Below, piece by piece: positions 1-6,840 of a DNA stretch of 9,823 nucleotides (positions are counted from its first letter, which is position 1; each line of letters opens with the position of its first letter). Source of the stretch: Clostridia bacterium (GTDB taxonomy: Bacteria; Bacillota; Clostridia; Oscillospirales; CAG-272); the NCBI GenBank assembly GCA_017451975.1, contig JAFTNI010000131.1, positions 1 through 9,823 of the forward strand, written 5' to 3'. The notes under the pieces were generated by a model. That model did no database searches and had not been told where the DNA came from. It saw only the letters and a program-made list of their open reading frames with translations. The position numbers and the translations under genes are program-made.

Positions 1-26
1 ATATAACGGTTAAGGAGAAAATTAAA

Positions 27-887
27 ATGAAGGAAATCGGCAAAAAAATACGAGATTTGCGAAAAGAGAAGAAACTTACGCAGGAGGAGCTTTCTGAAAA
101 ATTAGGCGTATCTGCACAAGCTGTTTCGAAGTGGGAAAAAGAAATTTCTTTGCCAGATATATCTGTGCTTTTACCGCTTTGTGAACTACTGGGAGTTGGT
201 GTAGACAGTTTGCTGGGCGGAAACAGAAAAAATGAACTTGAGGAAAAATTTCAGCAAGCTCTTCGATTGGGCGAAAAAGCAACTTTAGCCGTTTCCGAAG
301 AAGCTTTGCGTGAATTTCCTGAGGATAAAATATGGCTTTCCCGCCGCGCGCATGACGAGTATATCCTCGCTACAGATGGAAAAAATGAATATTATCTTCG
401 CCTTTCTACAAGACATTACCGCCAACTTTGCAGAAAGTTTCCCGAAGATGATATTTATAAATCATATTTAGCAGAGCTTTTGTTTCTTCTGGGGGAGAAG
501 GATGAGGCTTTCGCTCTCGCTTATAAATGCAAAGAAAAAGATAATCTTCTTAAAAAAATTTTGGAGGGGGAGGCTCTTGAAAATCACAAGAGGACTGTTC
601 TGAAGAAAAAATTAGATTCTTTTTTGAGTGAATTATATGATTATAATACATTAGAAGCTTTAGATTTGTCTGAAAAATTAATTAATATGTTTGAATATGA
701 TATTTGGCTTTGGCGGATATATGCCAGACGAGCCGAAATATATTTGAAAAGCGGAGATATGGAACAATTTTCTTTAAATAAAAAAGAAGCTGAGCGCTGG
801 GCTGAGTTTTCAGATAAAAAAGGTGCTTGGAAAGATTCAGTCAGTGCAACAGAGCAGCTGCGAATGTGGAATTTTCCAAATAATTAA
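27..887 (+). CDS. XRE-family helix-turn-helix transcriptional regulator with helical C-terminal domain
   Basis: A 286-residue protein. Residues about 5-60 form a classic Cro/C1-type (XRE, HTH_3) DNA-binding domain: the start MKEIGKKIRDLRKEKKLTQ, the turn LGVSAQAVSKWE (recognition helix about 29-38) and the closing LPDISVLLPLCELLGVGVDSLL are all typical. Residues about 70-286 are alpha-helical, rich in Leu, Glu, Lys and aromatic residues, and contain two segments with a similar FPED motif (97-100 and 138-141). This suggests TPR-like helical repeats acting as a sensing or dimerisation module. The start is supported by AAGGAG at 12-17, nine bases before the ATG. No ligand-binding motif is recognisable, so the regulon is unknown. 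The gene is visibly more AT-rich than most genes in the window and uses TTA and AGA codons that its neighbours largely avoid, which hints at separate ancestry. Its promoter lies outside the window. The family call is firm; the role is not known. Confidence 0.9.
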   Translation: MKEIGKKIRDLRKEKKLTQEELSEKLGVSAQAVSKWEKEISLPDISVLLPLCELLGVGVDSLLGGNRKNELEEKFQQALRLGEKATLAVSEEALREFPEDKIWLSRRAHDEYILATDGKNEYYLRLSTRHYRQLCRKFPEDDIYKSYLAELLFLLGEKDEAFALAYKCKEKDNLLKKILEGEALENHKRTVLKKKLDSFLSELYDYNTLEALDLSEKLINMFEYDIWLWRIYARRAEIYLKSGDMEQFSLNKKEAERWAEFSDKKGAWKDSVSATEQLRMWNFPNN

Positions 888-903
888 TAAAATCTTAAAC
901 TTT

Positions 904-963
904 AACTCCTTGCCTTTTATGCGTAAATATGCTACAATATTTACATATAAAATGCAAGGAGTT
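904..963 (+). repeat. Interrupted 60-bp inverted repeat spanning promoter and Shine-Dalgarno of the downstream gene
   Basis: The arms 904-930 and 937-963 are complementary at 24 of 27 positions around the six-base loop GCTACA. The three paired blocks are AACTCCTTGC/GCAAGGAGTT (10 bp, perfect), TTTTAT/ATAAAA (6 bp) and GTAAATAT/ATATTTAC (8 bp), separated by one- and two-base mismatches. The right arm contains the AAGGAG ribosome binding site (956-961) of the carboxypeptidase gene, and the left arm contains its complement CTCCTT. The right arm runs into a TTTTT stretch (962-966), so an RNA reading through from the upstream regulator gene could form a terminator-like hairpin here. The structure is read directly from the sequence; its function as terminator, operator or ribosome-site mask is inference. 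Confidence 0.85.
910..938 (+). promoter_or_regulatory. Sigma-A-type promoter for the D-Ala-D-Ala carboxypeptidase gene
   Basis: TTGCCT (910-915) is followed after exactly 17 bases by TACAAT (933-938). Transcription would start near 945, giving a leader of about 25 bases with AAGGAG at 956-961. The promoter sits inside the large palindrome, with the -10 box overlapping its loop, so a transcript from this promoter carries only the right arm. Confidence 0.75.
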
Positions 964-969
964 TTTATA

Positions 970-1905
970 TTGAAAAAAATAAAAGTTGCGGCGCTGTTTT
1001 GCGCTTTTTTGATGATTTTAACTGTTGTTTCCTGTGGTGACGGGCGCGCCGATGCCGTTTTGCATGGCGATGGCAGCGTATACGCTATTGCATACAGCGA
1101 TAAAATGCACGATATAGGCATAAAATCGCCGCAGGGATTTATATATGATGTTCAGAACGGTTGCTTTATTTTCACAAAAGGTGAGAAAAAGGTGGTTTAC
1201 CCCGGTAGCACCTCAAAGCTTGTAACCGCGCTTTTTGCGCTTTCCGTGCTGCCTGAAAATGAGGTTGTAACGGCGGGAGAAGAGCTTGATTTTGTAAAGC
1301 CCGGCTCGTCTGTGGCGTATATAAAAAAGGGGCATAGGCTGACGGTGGAAATGCTTGTTGAAGGAATGCTTTTGCCATCGGGCAATGATGCCGCGTACGT
1401 TCTGGCGGCGGCTGTGGGGCGCGAAATAAGCGGAAAGGATATTTCTGCTATGGAGGCGCTTGATGTGTTTATAAGCGGTTTAAACGCTTATGCGAAGCAA
1501 ATGGGGCTTTGCGGCACGGCTCTAACCGTTCCCGACGGATACGCGGGCGAGATGCACTATACCACCACAGAGGATGCGGCGCTAATAGCCAAAGCCGCTA
1601 TGGAAAACCCGATAATAGCAAAATATGCGCGTGTGTACAGTGCAGACGTTGTTTATGCAAGCGGCGAGAAAAACACTTGGGTGAGCACAAATAAGCTTTT
1701 GGACCCCGAAAGCAAATATTATTCGCCGCACGCAAAGGGGCTTAAAACGGGCTCTATAAGCGGGGAATATTCGCTTGTGTTCTCGTTTTCCTTTGAGGAC
1801 GGCAGGGAATATATCGCAGGCGTTTTCGGTGCAGACGGCAGAAACGAAAGGTTTGAGGACGCAAACGAAATTATAGATTATATGGAAGAGCTGGTCATAT
1901 CTTGA
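970..1905 (+). CDS. Lipoprotein-type serine D-alanyl-D-alanine carboxypeptidase (peptidase S11, PBP5-like)
   Basis: A predicted penicillin-binding protein that removes the terminal D-Ala from peptidoglycan stem peptides outside the membrane. The three active-site motifs are present in order: SxxK as STSK at residues 80-83, SxN as SGN at 137-139, and KTG at 259-261. The chosen start is TTG at 970, eight bases after AAGGAG (956-961). It gives 311 residues beginning with a basic N-terminus, a hydrophobic stretch and a lipobox V-V-S-C with Cys22, so the mature protein is probably lipid-anchored. An in-frame ATG at 823 would add 49 residues overlapping the regulator gene and running through the promoter and ribosome site, so it is rejected. 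The usual C-terminal PBP5 beta domain and amphipathic membrane-anchoring helix are absent: the chain ends about 50 residues after KTG, and lipidation probably replaces that anchor. The gene is monocistronic, with its own promoter and terminator. The family call is firm; endopeptidase activity, or a role linked to sporulation as in DacF-type enzymes, cannot be excluded. Confidence 0.9.
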   Translation: MKKIKVAALFCAFLMILTVVSCGDGRADAVLHGDGSVYAIAYSDKMHDIGIKSPQGFIYDVQNGCFIFTKGEKKVVYPGSTSKLVTALFALSVLPENEVVTAGEELDFVKPGSSVAYIKKGHRLTVEMLVEGMLLPSGNDAAYVLAAAVGREISGKDISAMEALDVFISGLNAYAKQMGLCGTALTVPDGYAGEMHYTTTEDAALIAKAAMENPIIAKYARVYSADVVYASGEKNTWVSTNKLLDPESKYYSPHAKGLKTGSISGEYSLVFSFSFEDGREYIAGVFGADGRNERFEDANEIIDYMEELVIS

Positions 1906-1910
1906 GAATA

Positions 1911-1956
1911 AAAAAAGCCTTTGGAAATTTATTTTTTAGTTTCCGAAGGCTTTTTT
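1911..1956 (+). terminator. Intrinsic terminator after the carboxypeptidase gene
   Basis: The segment AAAAAAGCCTTTGGAAA pairs with TTTCCGAAGGCTTTTTT across a 12-base AT-rich loop, starting 5 bases after the stop codon. The 3' arm ends in six T residues. The arms are almost perfectly complementary, with one T-G position. The A-rich 5' side would give some activity on the minus strand too, but no minus-strand gene ends here. Confidence 0.9.
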
Positions 1957-1998
1957 GCATAATTTTAGCGAAAAAATAAATTTTCTTTACAAAACCTC

Positions 1999-2027
1999 TT
2001 GATTGATGATAAATTTTGTGATATACT
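1999..2027 (+). promoter_or_regulatory. Sigma-A-type promoter for the PTS IIC-like gene
   Basis: TTGATT (1999-2004) and TATACT (2022-2027) are separated by 17 bases. The start would lie near 2034, leaving a leader of about 28 bases with AAGGAG at 2050-2055. The in-frame TTG at 1999 is therefore the -35 box and not a start codon. Confidence 0.75.
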
Positions 2028-2061
2028 ATTTGGCAATAAATTTAAAAATAAGGAGATAAAA

Positions 2062-3129
2062 ATGGAAACTGTTAAAAAATATCTGAAACGTTATTTTATT
2101 GATGCCATGGGCGCAATGGCGCTTGGCTTGTTTGCTTCCTTGCTTATAGGAACGATTTTCAATGCTATTGGTATGATTCCTCACCTCGGCATTATGTCGG
2201 ATATAGGCAAATATGCTCAGGCAATGGCAGGCCCCGCTATGGCGGCGGCAATCGCATTTTCTCTCAAAGCTCATCCTCTAGTAATGTTTTCTGCGGCTTC
2301 TGTAGGCTATGCCGCAAACTCGCTCGGCGGCGCGGGCGGTCCTCTCGCTGTATTCATCATTGCAATAATCGCCGTAGAAATCGGTATGTTGGTTTCCAAA
2401 AAAACCAAGGTTGACATTATCGTAACACCTTTTGTAACAATATTCACAGGTGGCTTGCTTGCAATACTTCTTGCACCTCATATTGGCACACTCGTTGGCT
2501 ACATAAGCAAATTTATCGGATGGGCGGCGCTCCAGGCTCCGCTTGTAACGGGCATTCTCGTTTCCGTCGTTATAGGCATATGCCTTACGCTTCCTATTTC
2601 CAGCGCAGCTATTTGCGCGGGGCTTGTGCTCACGGGCAGTGCGGCGGCTATAGGCGGCTCTGAAGGTCTTGCCATAGCGGGAGCGGCCGCTGTTGCGGGC
2701 TGCTGCGCGCAGATGGTCGGCTTTGCCGTAATAAGCTTCCGCGAAAACCGCTGGGGCGGCGTTCTTTCCCAGGGCATCGGCACAAGCATGCTCCAGATGC
2801 CGAACATTATCCGCCACCCGCAGATATGGCTTGCACCCACACTTGCATCGGCTATCACGGGCCCGCTTGCAGTTTGCGTATTTGAACTCAGAATGTACGG
2901 CGCGGCTATAAACTCCGGCATGGGCACTTGCGGCTTGCTCGGCCCTATAGGCATGGTGCTTGGCTGGCTCTCGCCCGAAAACGGTTACCCCGGCGAGGTT
3001 ACGGCGCTCCATTGGGTAGGTCTTGTACTTGTTTGCTTCGTTCTTCCCGCAGTGCTTTCCTTTATTTTCAATGAAATATTCAGAAAGCTCGGCTGGGTAA
3101 AAGACGGATATATGAAAATTGAATCTTAA
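2062..3129 (+). CDS. PTS transporter subunit IIC family membrane protein (PF13303-like)
   Basis: A 355-residue polytopic membrane protein with roughly eight to ten hydrophobic segments, for example about 14-40, 52-70, 74-88, 93-112, 118-138, 160-195, 203-225, 258-276 and 317-338. The segment SFRENRWGGVLSQGIGTSML (225-244), followed by PNIIRHPQIW, the LAPTLASAITGP stretch and a Gly-rich GMGTCGLLGPIG loop, matches what I recall of the PTS_EIIC_2 family of clostridia and bacilli. Family members are annotated as sugar phosphotransferase permeases, but substrates are mostly unproven. The start ATG at 2062 is supported by AAGGAG at 2050-2055. No IIA or IIB domain is fused, and none is encoded nearby. 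The gene has its own promoter and terminator, so a phosphoryl-transfer partner would have to come from elsewhere, or the protein may not work as a PTS permease. The family call is good; the substrate is unknown. Confidence 0.85.
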   Translation: METVKKYLKRYFIDAMGAMALGLFASLLIGTIFNAIGMIPHLGIMSDIGKYAQAMAGPAMAAAIAFSLKAHPLVMFSAASVGYAANSLGGAGGPLAVFIIAIIAVEIGMLVSKKTKVDIIVTPFVTIFTGGLLAILLAPHIGTLVGYISKFIGWAALQAPLVTGILVSVVIGICLTLPISSAAICAGLVLTGSAAAIGGSEGLAIAGAAAVAGCCAQMVGFAVISFRENRWGGVLSQGIGTSMLQMPNIIRHPQIWLAPTLASAITGPLAVCVFELRMYGAAINSGMGTCGLLGPIGMVLGWLSPENGYPGEVTALHWVGLVLVCFVLPAVLSFIFNEIFRKLGWVKDGYMKIES

Positions 3130-3168
3130 CAGAAAAATAACCCCGAGGCGAAAGCCTCGGGGTCTGTT
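3128..3168. terminator. Bidirectional intrinsic terminator between convergent genes
   Basis: CCCCGAGGC (3141-3149), the tetraloop GAAA and GCCTCGGGG (3154-3162) form a perfect 9-bp GC-rich hairpin. A second outer match, AACAG (3128-3132) with CTGTT (3164-3168), flanks it. On the minus strand the hairpin is followed by TTATTTTTC, a good U-tract for the ATPase gene ending at 3185. On the plus strand the tract is only TCTGTTATT, so it is weaker for the PTS gene. Confidence 0.9.
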
Positions 3169-3184
3169 ATTGACATATGTAAGA

Positions 3185-4357
3185 TTAGTGGCAGATGCAC
3201 TTTTCTGTGTCTTTATCGAAGATGTGGATGCGTTCTGTATCCATAGCAACTGTGATAACGTCGCCGCCGCGAGCTGTGGAGCGAGGAGATACACGAGCAA
3301 CAAGGTTAACTTCGCCGGAACGGTCGATAACGATGTTTTTCTTCTTCTTTTCTGCTTCGTCGATGATAACTTTGTTAGCAACGAGGTAGAGAAGGATTTC
3401 AGAACCCATAAGCTCTGTAACGTCAACGTGAACGTCGAAGGAGGATTCTTTAAGTGCTGCGATCTGAGCGGGTGTATCGAGAATAGCTTCGGGACGAACA
3501 CCAACGATAACTTCTTTGCCGATGTATTCCTGAAGTTCGGGGAGGTTAGCCTTGCCTTCGTTGAGTTTAACTTTAACTTCGCCGAATACGAGGTAAACGC
3601 CGCCGTTCATTCTTTCAAGCTTGCAGTTGATGAAGTTCATCTGAGGTGTGCCGATAAAGCCTGCTACGAATACGTTGCAGGGGAGGTCGTAGAGGTTCTG
3701 AGGTGTATCAACCTGCTGGATGATACCGTCTTTCATAACAACGATACGAGTAGCCATCGTCATAGCTTCTACCTGGTCATGCGTTACGTAGATGAACGTT
3801 GTGCCGAGTGTGTTGTGAAGCTTTGTGATCTCAGTTCTCATCGCTGCACGGAGTTTAGCGTCAAGGTTGGAAAGCGGTTCGTCAAGAAGGAACACTTTGG
3901 GGTCACGTACGATAGCACGGCCGAGAGCAACACGCTGTTTCTGACCACCGGACATAGCCTTGGGGTATCTGTCGAGAAGGTGAGAGATATCGAGGATACG
4001 AGCAGCTTCTTCAACTTTGCGTTTGATTGTTTCCTTCGGAACTTTGCGGAGCTTAAGACCGAATGCCATGTTATCGAAAACTGTCATGTGAGGGTAAAGA
4101 GCGTAGTTCTGGAAAACCATCGCGATATCGCGATCTTTAGGAGCAACGTCGTTTACAAGACGGTCGCCGATGTAGAGTTCGCCTTCGGAAATTTCTTCAA
4201 GACCTGCTACCATTCGAAGTGTTGTGGATTTACCGCAACCGGAAGGACCAACGAATACGATGAACTCTGTATCTTTGATCTCAAGGCAGAAGTCGGAAAC
4301 GGCTGTAACACCGCCGGGGTATTTTTTGTAGATGTGTCTGAGTGATAAGCTTGCCAT
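3185..4357 (-). CDS. ugpC: Sugar-type ABC transporter ATP-binding protein (MsmX/MsmK/UgpC family)
   Basis: A 390-residue cytoplasmic ATPase of the CUT1 carbohydrate-importer class. Motifs in order are Walker A GPSGCGKST (37-45), Q-loop QNYALYPH (from about 83), ABC signature SGGQKQ (136-141), Walker B FLLDEP (156-161), D-loop SNLD and H-loop VTHDQ with His193. Residues about 230-390 form the regulatory OB/TOBE domain expected of this class. The start is ATG at 4357: GGAG lies nine bases upstream, whereas upstream in-frame ATGs have no comparable ribosome site. No permease or binding protein gene is adjacent, which is the usual state of MsmX/MsmK-type ATPases that energise several sugar importers. 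Codon choice is strongly biased to GGT, CGT, GTT, AAC and ATC, unlike the neighbouring genes, and suggests high expression. The C-terminus ends Cys-Ile-Cys-His. The UgpC name reflects family similarity and does not show glycerol-3-phosphate as the substrate. Confidence 0.93.
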   Translation of the reverse strand: MASLSLRHIYKKYPGGVTAVSDFCLEIKDTEFIVFVGPSGCGKSTTLRMVAGLEEISEGELYIGDRLVNDVAPKDRDIAMVFQNYALYPHMTVFDNMAFGLKLRKVPKETIKRKVEEAARILDISHLLDRYPKAMSGGQKQRVALGRAIVRDPKVFLLDEPLSNLDAKLRAAMRTEITKLHNTLGTTFIYVTHDQVEAMTMATRIVVMKDGIIQQVDTPQNLYDLPCNVFVAGFIGTPQMNFINCKLERMNGGVYLVFGEVKVKLNEGKANLPELQEYIGKEVIVGVRPEAILDTPAQIAALKESSFDVHVDVTELMGSEILLYLVANKVIIDEAEKKKKNIVIDRSGEVNLVARVSPRSTARGGDVITVAMDTERIHIFDKDTEKCICH

Positions 4358-4437
4358 AAATAAAGACTCCATTCTCGGCGACAATAAGAAATATAGAATT
4401 TTTAGACCTCCCAGCCGCCGATGAGAGGGATATTATA

Positions 4438-4453
4438 CGGGAAGCCTTTCCCG
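4438..4453 (-). repeat. Perfect 6-bp hairpin in the ATPase gene 5' leader
   Basis: On the minus strand CGGGAA, loop AGGC, TTCCCG forms a perfect 6-bp stem about 80 bases upstream of the ATPase start. It lies inside the roughly 155-base leader that the promoter at 4520-4548 would give. It has no T-tract, so it is not an intrinsic terminator; it could stabilise the mRNA 5' region or be incidental. No known riboswitch core is recognised in the leader. Confidence 0.5.
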
Positions 4454-4519
4454 CGGTTTTAAAGGTTAAAATGCGTTGTGCAATAATTTATGAAAATTGC
4501 ACGGTTGTTTACATTTAAT

Positions 4520-4548
4520 ATTATAACAAATAAATGCAAATTTTGAAA
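4520..4548 (-). promoter_or_regulatory. Probable sigma-A promoter for the ABC ATPase gene
   Basis: On the minus strand TTTCAA (4548-4543) and a consensus TATAAT (4525-4520) are separated by 17 bases in an AT-rich stretch. The -10 box is perfect and the -35 box is weak, as is common with AT-rich upstream DNA. Initiation near 4513 would give a leader of about 155 bases. The 4358-4658 gap otherwise holds the leader hairpin, a TGTACA palindrome and the end of the tex unit; I see no gene in it. Confidence 0.6.
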
Positions 4549-4583
4549 GATGTTTATTACCCAATTTTTTAAAAATTTATTTG

Positions 4584-4596
4584 TGTACAATGTACA
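4584..4596. promoter_or_regulatory. TGTACA-A-TGTACA palindrome, possible operator upstream of the ATPase promoter
   Basis: Two copies of the self-complementary hexamer TGTACA are separated by one base, giving a site that is both a direct and an inverted repeat. It lies about 36 bp upstream of the -35 box of the ATPase promoter, within AT-rich DNA. The geometry fits a dimeric regulator site or activator-binding position, but no regulator with this motif is recognised. The motif is seen directly; the function is inference. Confidence 0.4.
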
Positions 4597-4623
4597 AAAT
4601 CAGCTTTTTCGCGCCCGTTGGGT

Positions 4624-4656
4624 AGTCAAAAAGACCAATTTTCTAATTTATTAGAA
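4624..4656 (-). terminator. Possible weak terminator after tex
   Basis: Immediately downstream of the tex stop codon the minus strand has TTCTAA-TAAA-TTAGAA, a 6-bp AT-rich stem at 4656-4641. A TTGGTCTTTTTGAC segment with a five-T run follows. The stem is too AT-rich for a confident call, and read-through toward the ATPase gene is possible. Confidence 0.35.
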
Positions 4657-4658
4657 GC

Positions 4659-6812
4659 TCATATTCCCTTCATGGTAAGGCCTATTCTGCCCTTGTTTTT
4701 ATCGATTGTTTTGACTTTTACACGCACGCGATCGCCTACGGAAAGCGCCTCGCTCGGGTGCTTTATGTACTTCTGGCATATTTCTGAGATATGCACAAGG
4801 CCGTCCTGGTGAACTCCGATATCGACAAACGCGCCGAAGTCTATTACGTTGCGCACAACGCCGTCGAGCACCATGCCGACCTGAAGGTCGTTCATATCGA
4901 GAATATCGCTGCGAAGCTCGGGCATAGGCAGGCTTTCGCGTATATCGCGGCCGGGCTTTTCAAGCTCCTTTACAATATCGCGCACGGTGGGTTCGCCCGC
5001 CTCAAGCTCCTCGGCAACCTTTGCAAAGCCATATATATCAACGGTTTTTTCAAGCCCTTTAAGGCGGAAGTTCTTAACGTCTTCTGCCGTATAGCCGAAT
5101 TTTGTAATGATTTTCTTTGCGATTTTATAAGATTCGGGGTGAATGCCCGTGTTATCGAGTATTTCGGTGGAGCCGGGCACGCGCAGGAAGCCCGCGCACT
5201 GCTGGTACGCCTTCGCGCCTATTTTCGGAACCTTAAGAATTTGCGCACGATTTGTGAACTCGCCGTTTTCCTCGCGGTATTTTACGATGTTCTTTGCAGC
5301 CGTGGCGTTAATGCCGGCAATATGCTCAAGCAGGGAATAGGAAGCCGTATTTACGTCTACGCCTACTGCGTTTACGCAATCTTCAACAACGCCCGAAAGC
5401 GCTTCGTCAAGGCGAGCTTCCTTCATATCGTGCTGGTACTGACCTACGCCTATGGATTTCGGGTCTATCTTAACAAGCTCTGCAAGCGCATCCTGTATTC
5501 TTCGCGCGATGGAAACCGCGCTTCTTTGCGTAACGTCGAAATCGGGGAATTCCTCGGCACCGAGCTTGGAAGCGGAGTAAACGGAAGCGCCCGCCTCGCT
5601 GGTAATGATATATTTCGTATCTCCGCCAAGCTCGCGAAGCACGTCGGAAATGAAAATTTCGCTTTCCTTGGAGGCAGTGCCGTTACCGATGGAAATAACG
5701 TCAACACCGTATTTCTTTATAAGGCGTTTAACAACCTTTGCGGCTTCTTCCTTGCGCTCCTGCGGCTTCGTGGGGTAGATAACCGCCGTATCGAGCACCT
5801 TGCCCGTTTTGTCTACCACGGCGAGCTTGCAGCCCGTTCTGTAGCCGGGGTCGAGGCCAAGCACGGTTTTATCTTTTATGGGCGCTTGCATAAGCAAGCC
5901 CTTGAGGTTCTGGGAAAAGAGCTTTATAGCGCCTTCGCTTGCCGTGTCGAAAAGGTCGGAGCGAATTTCGCGCTCGATGGAGGGCGCGATAAGACGGAAA
6001 TAGCTATCGGAAACGGCGAAGAGGAGCTTGCCGTAAGCGGGGCTTTTCACGTTTGTTATAACGGCGCGGGAAAGGTAATTGAGTATGATATCTGCGGAAA
6101 TATCAATGCTCGCCTTCAGAAATTCTTCTTTTTCGCCGCGGTTTATGGCAAGCACGCGGTGGGAGGGAACGAGCGAAAGCTTTTCGTTGTAATCGTAGTA
6201 CATATCGTAAACGGAGCTTTCCTCTTTTGCCGCTTTCGAGGAAAGGAAGCCGTATTCATATGTAAGAGCGCGGATCTCCTTGCGGTAATCCGCGTTATCG
6301 GAAATGTCCTCGGCGATGATGTCCAGCGCACCCGCTATAGCAGATTTTGCGTCCTTTACGCCCTTTTCTTCATTTACAAAGGTTTCTGCCGTTTCTTCTA
6401 TAGTGGGGCTGTAGGAGTCCTCCTGCGCCATTATAAGCTCGGCAAGCGGGGCAAGACCGCGCTCGCGCGCTTGCGAGGCGCGTGTTTTTCTTTTCTGCTT
6501 GAAGGGGCGGTAGATATCCTCAACCTCTGCAAGAATTTCCGCGGCAGAAAGCGCTGAATCTATCTCCTCCGTCATTTTGCCTTGCTCCACAATAGCGGCG
6601 CGTACCTCCTCCTTGCGCTTTTCAAGGTTTCGAAGGTAGGTAAGGCGCTCGCTCAGGGCGCGGAGCTGCTCGTCGTCGAGCGACCCCGTGACCTCCTTGC
6701 GGTAACGGGCGATAAAGGGGATTGTATTGCCTTCGTCGATAAGACCGACTGCGGCTTCTATCTGCGATTGCTTTATAGAAAGCTCTTCTGCGAGCTTTGC
6801 GATAATATCCAT
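4659..6812 (-). CDS. tex: Tex-family RNA-binding transcription accessory protein
   Basis: A 717-residue cytoplasmic nucleic-acid-binding protein of the Tex/YhgF/YdcI family, the bacterial relatives of eukaryotic Spt6. The N-terminal helical Tex domain carries the characteristic IPFIARYRKE and the later VEDIYRPFKQKRKTRA. A YqgF/RNase H-like fold spans about 315-440, beginning VLGLDPGYRTGCKLAV. Helix-hairpin-helix repeats follow at about 480-546, including GVDVNTAS, LLEHIAGI and ILKVPKIGAKAYQQCAGFLR. An S1 RNA-binding domain occupies about 642-715 (GMVLDGVVRNVIDFGAFVDIG, here broken as GMVLDGVV and DFGAFVDIG). Length and domain order are normal. ATG at 6812 is chosen because AGGAG lies 11 bases upstream; the in-frame ATG at 6854 coincides with the predicted transcription start. 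The gene is monocistronic and divergent from the phosphodiesterase unit. Family members influence transcription and toxin expression in some pathogens, but the exact molecular role is not settled. Confidence 0.96.
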   Translation of the reverse strand: MDIIAKLAEELSIKQSQIEAAVGLIDEGNTIPFIARYRKEVTGSLDDEQLRALSERLTYLRNLEKRKEEVRAAIVEQGKMTEEIDSALSAAEILAEVEDIYRPFKQKRKTRASQARERGLAPLAELIMAQEDSYSPTIEETAETFVNEEKGVKDAKSAIAGALDIIAEDISDNADYRKEIRALTYEYGFLSSKAAKEESSVYDMYYDYNEKLSLVPSHRVLAINRGEKEEFLKASIDISADIILNYLSRAVITNVKSPAYGKLLFAVSDSYFRLIAPSIEREIRSDLFDTASEGAIKLFSQNLKGLLMQAPIKDKTVLGLDPGYRTGCKLAVVDKTGKVLDTAVIYPTKPQERKEEAAKVVKRLIKKYGVDVISIGNGTASKESEIFISDVLRELGGDTKYIITSEAGASVYSASKLGAEEFPDFDVTQRSAVSIARRIQDALAELVKIDPKSIGVGQYQHDMKEARLDEALSGVVEDCVNAVGVDVNTASYSLLEHIAGINATAAKNIVKYREENGEFTNRAQILKVPKIGAKAYQQCAGFLRVPGSTEILDNTGIHPESYKIAKKIITKFGYTAEDVKNFRLKGLEKTVDIYGFAKVAEELEAGEPTVRDIVKELEKPGRDIRESLPMPELRSDILDMNDLQVGMVLDGVVRNVIDFGAFVDIGVHQDGLVHISEICQKYIKHPSEALSVGDRVRVKVKTIDKNKGRIGLTMKGI

Positions 6813-6840
6813 AATAATTGTTTCTCCTGAAATATCCTGT

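Noticed and set aside
823..969. N-terminal extension of the carboxypeptidase from ATG at 823
   Set aside because: It overlaps the end of the regulator gene and reads through the promoter and Shine-Dalgarno. The signal peptide begins exactly at the TTG at 970.
2278..3504. A 408-codon minus-strand open frame across the PTS gene and the 3' end of the ATPase gene
   Set aside because: It crosses a strong bidirectional terminator and two real genes, and its translation is low-complexity and Arg/Lys/Tyr-rich without a domain.
3119..4345. A 408-codon plus-strand open frame opposite the ABC ATPase gene
   Set aside because: It is codon-aligned antisense to a gene that avoids TTA, CTA and TCA codons, which removes antisense stops. 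The product is Cys/Val/Asn-rich, has no recognisable domain, and lacks a ribosome site at its start.
4432..4437. A second TATAAT on the minus strand nearer the ATPase start
   Set aside because: No acceptable -35 element is present 16-18 bases upstream, where the GC-rich hairpin sits. It remains a minor possibility only.
4791..6557. A 588-codon plus-strand open frame opposite tex
   Set aside because: This is also codon-aligned antisense and arises from codon bias in tex, which has an intact and convincing domain series. No promoter or Shine-Dalgarno precedes the frame.
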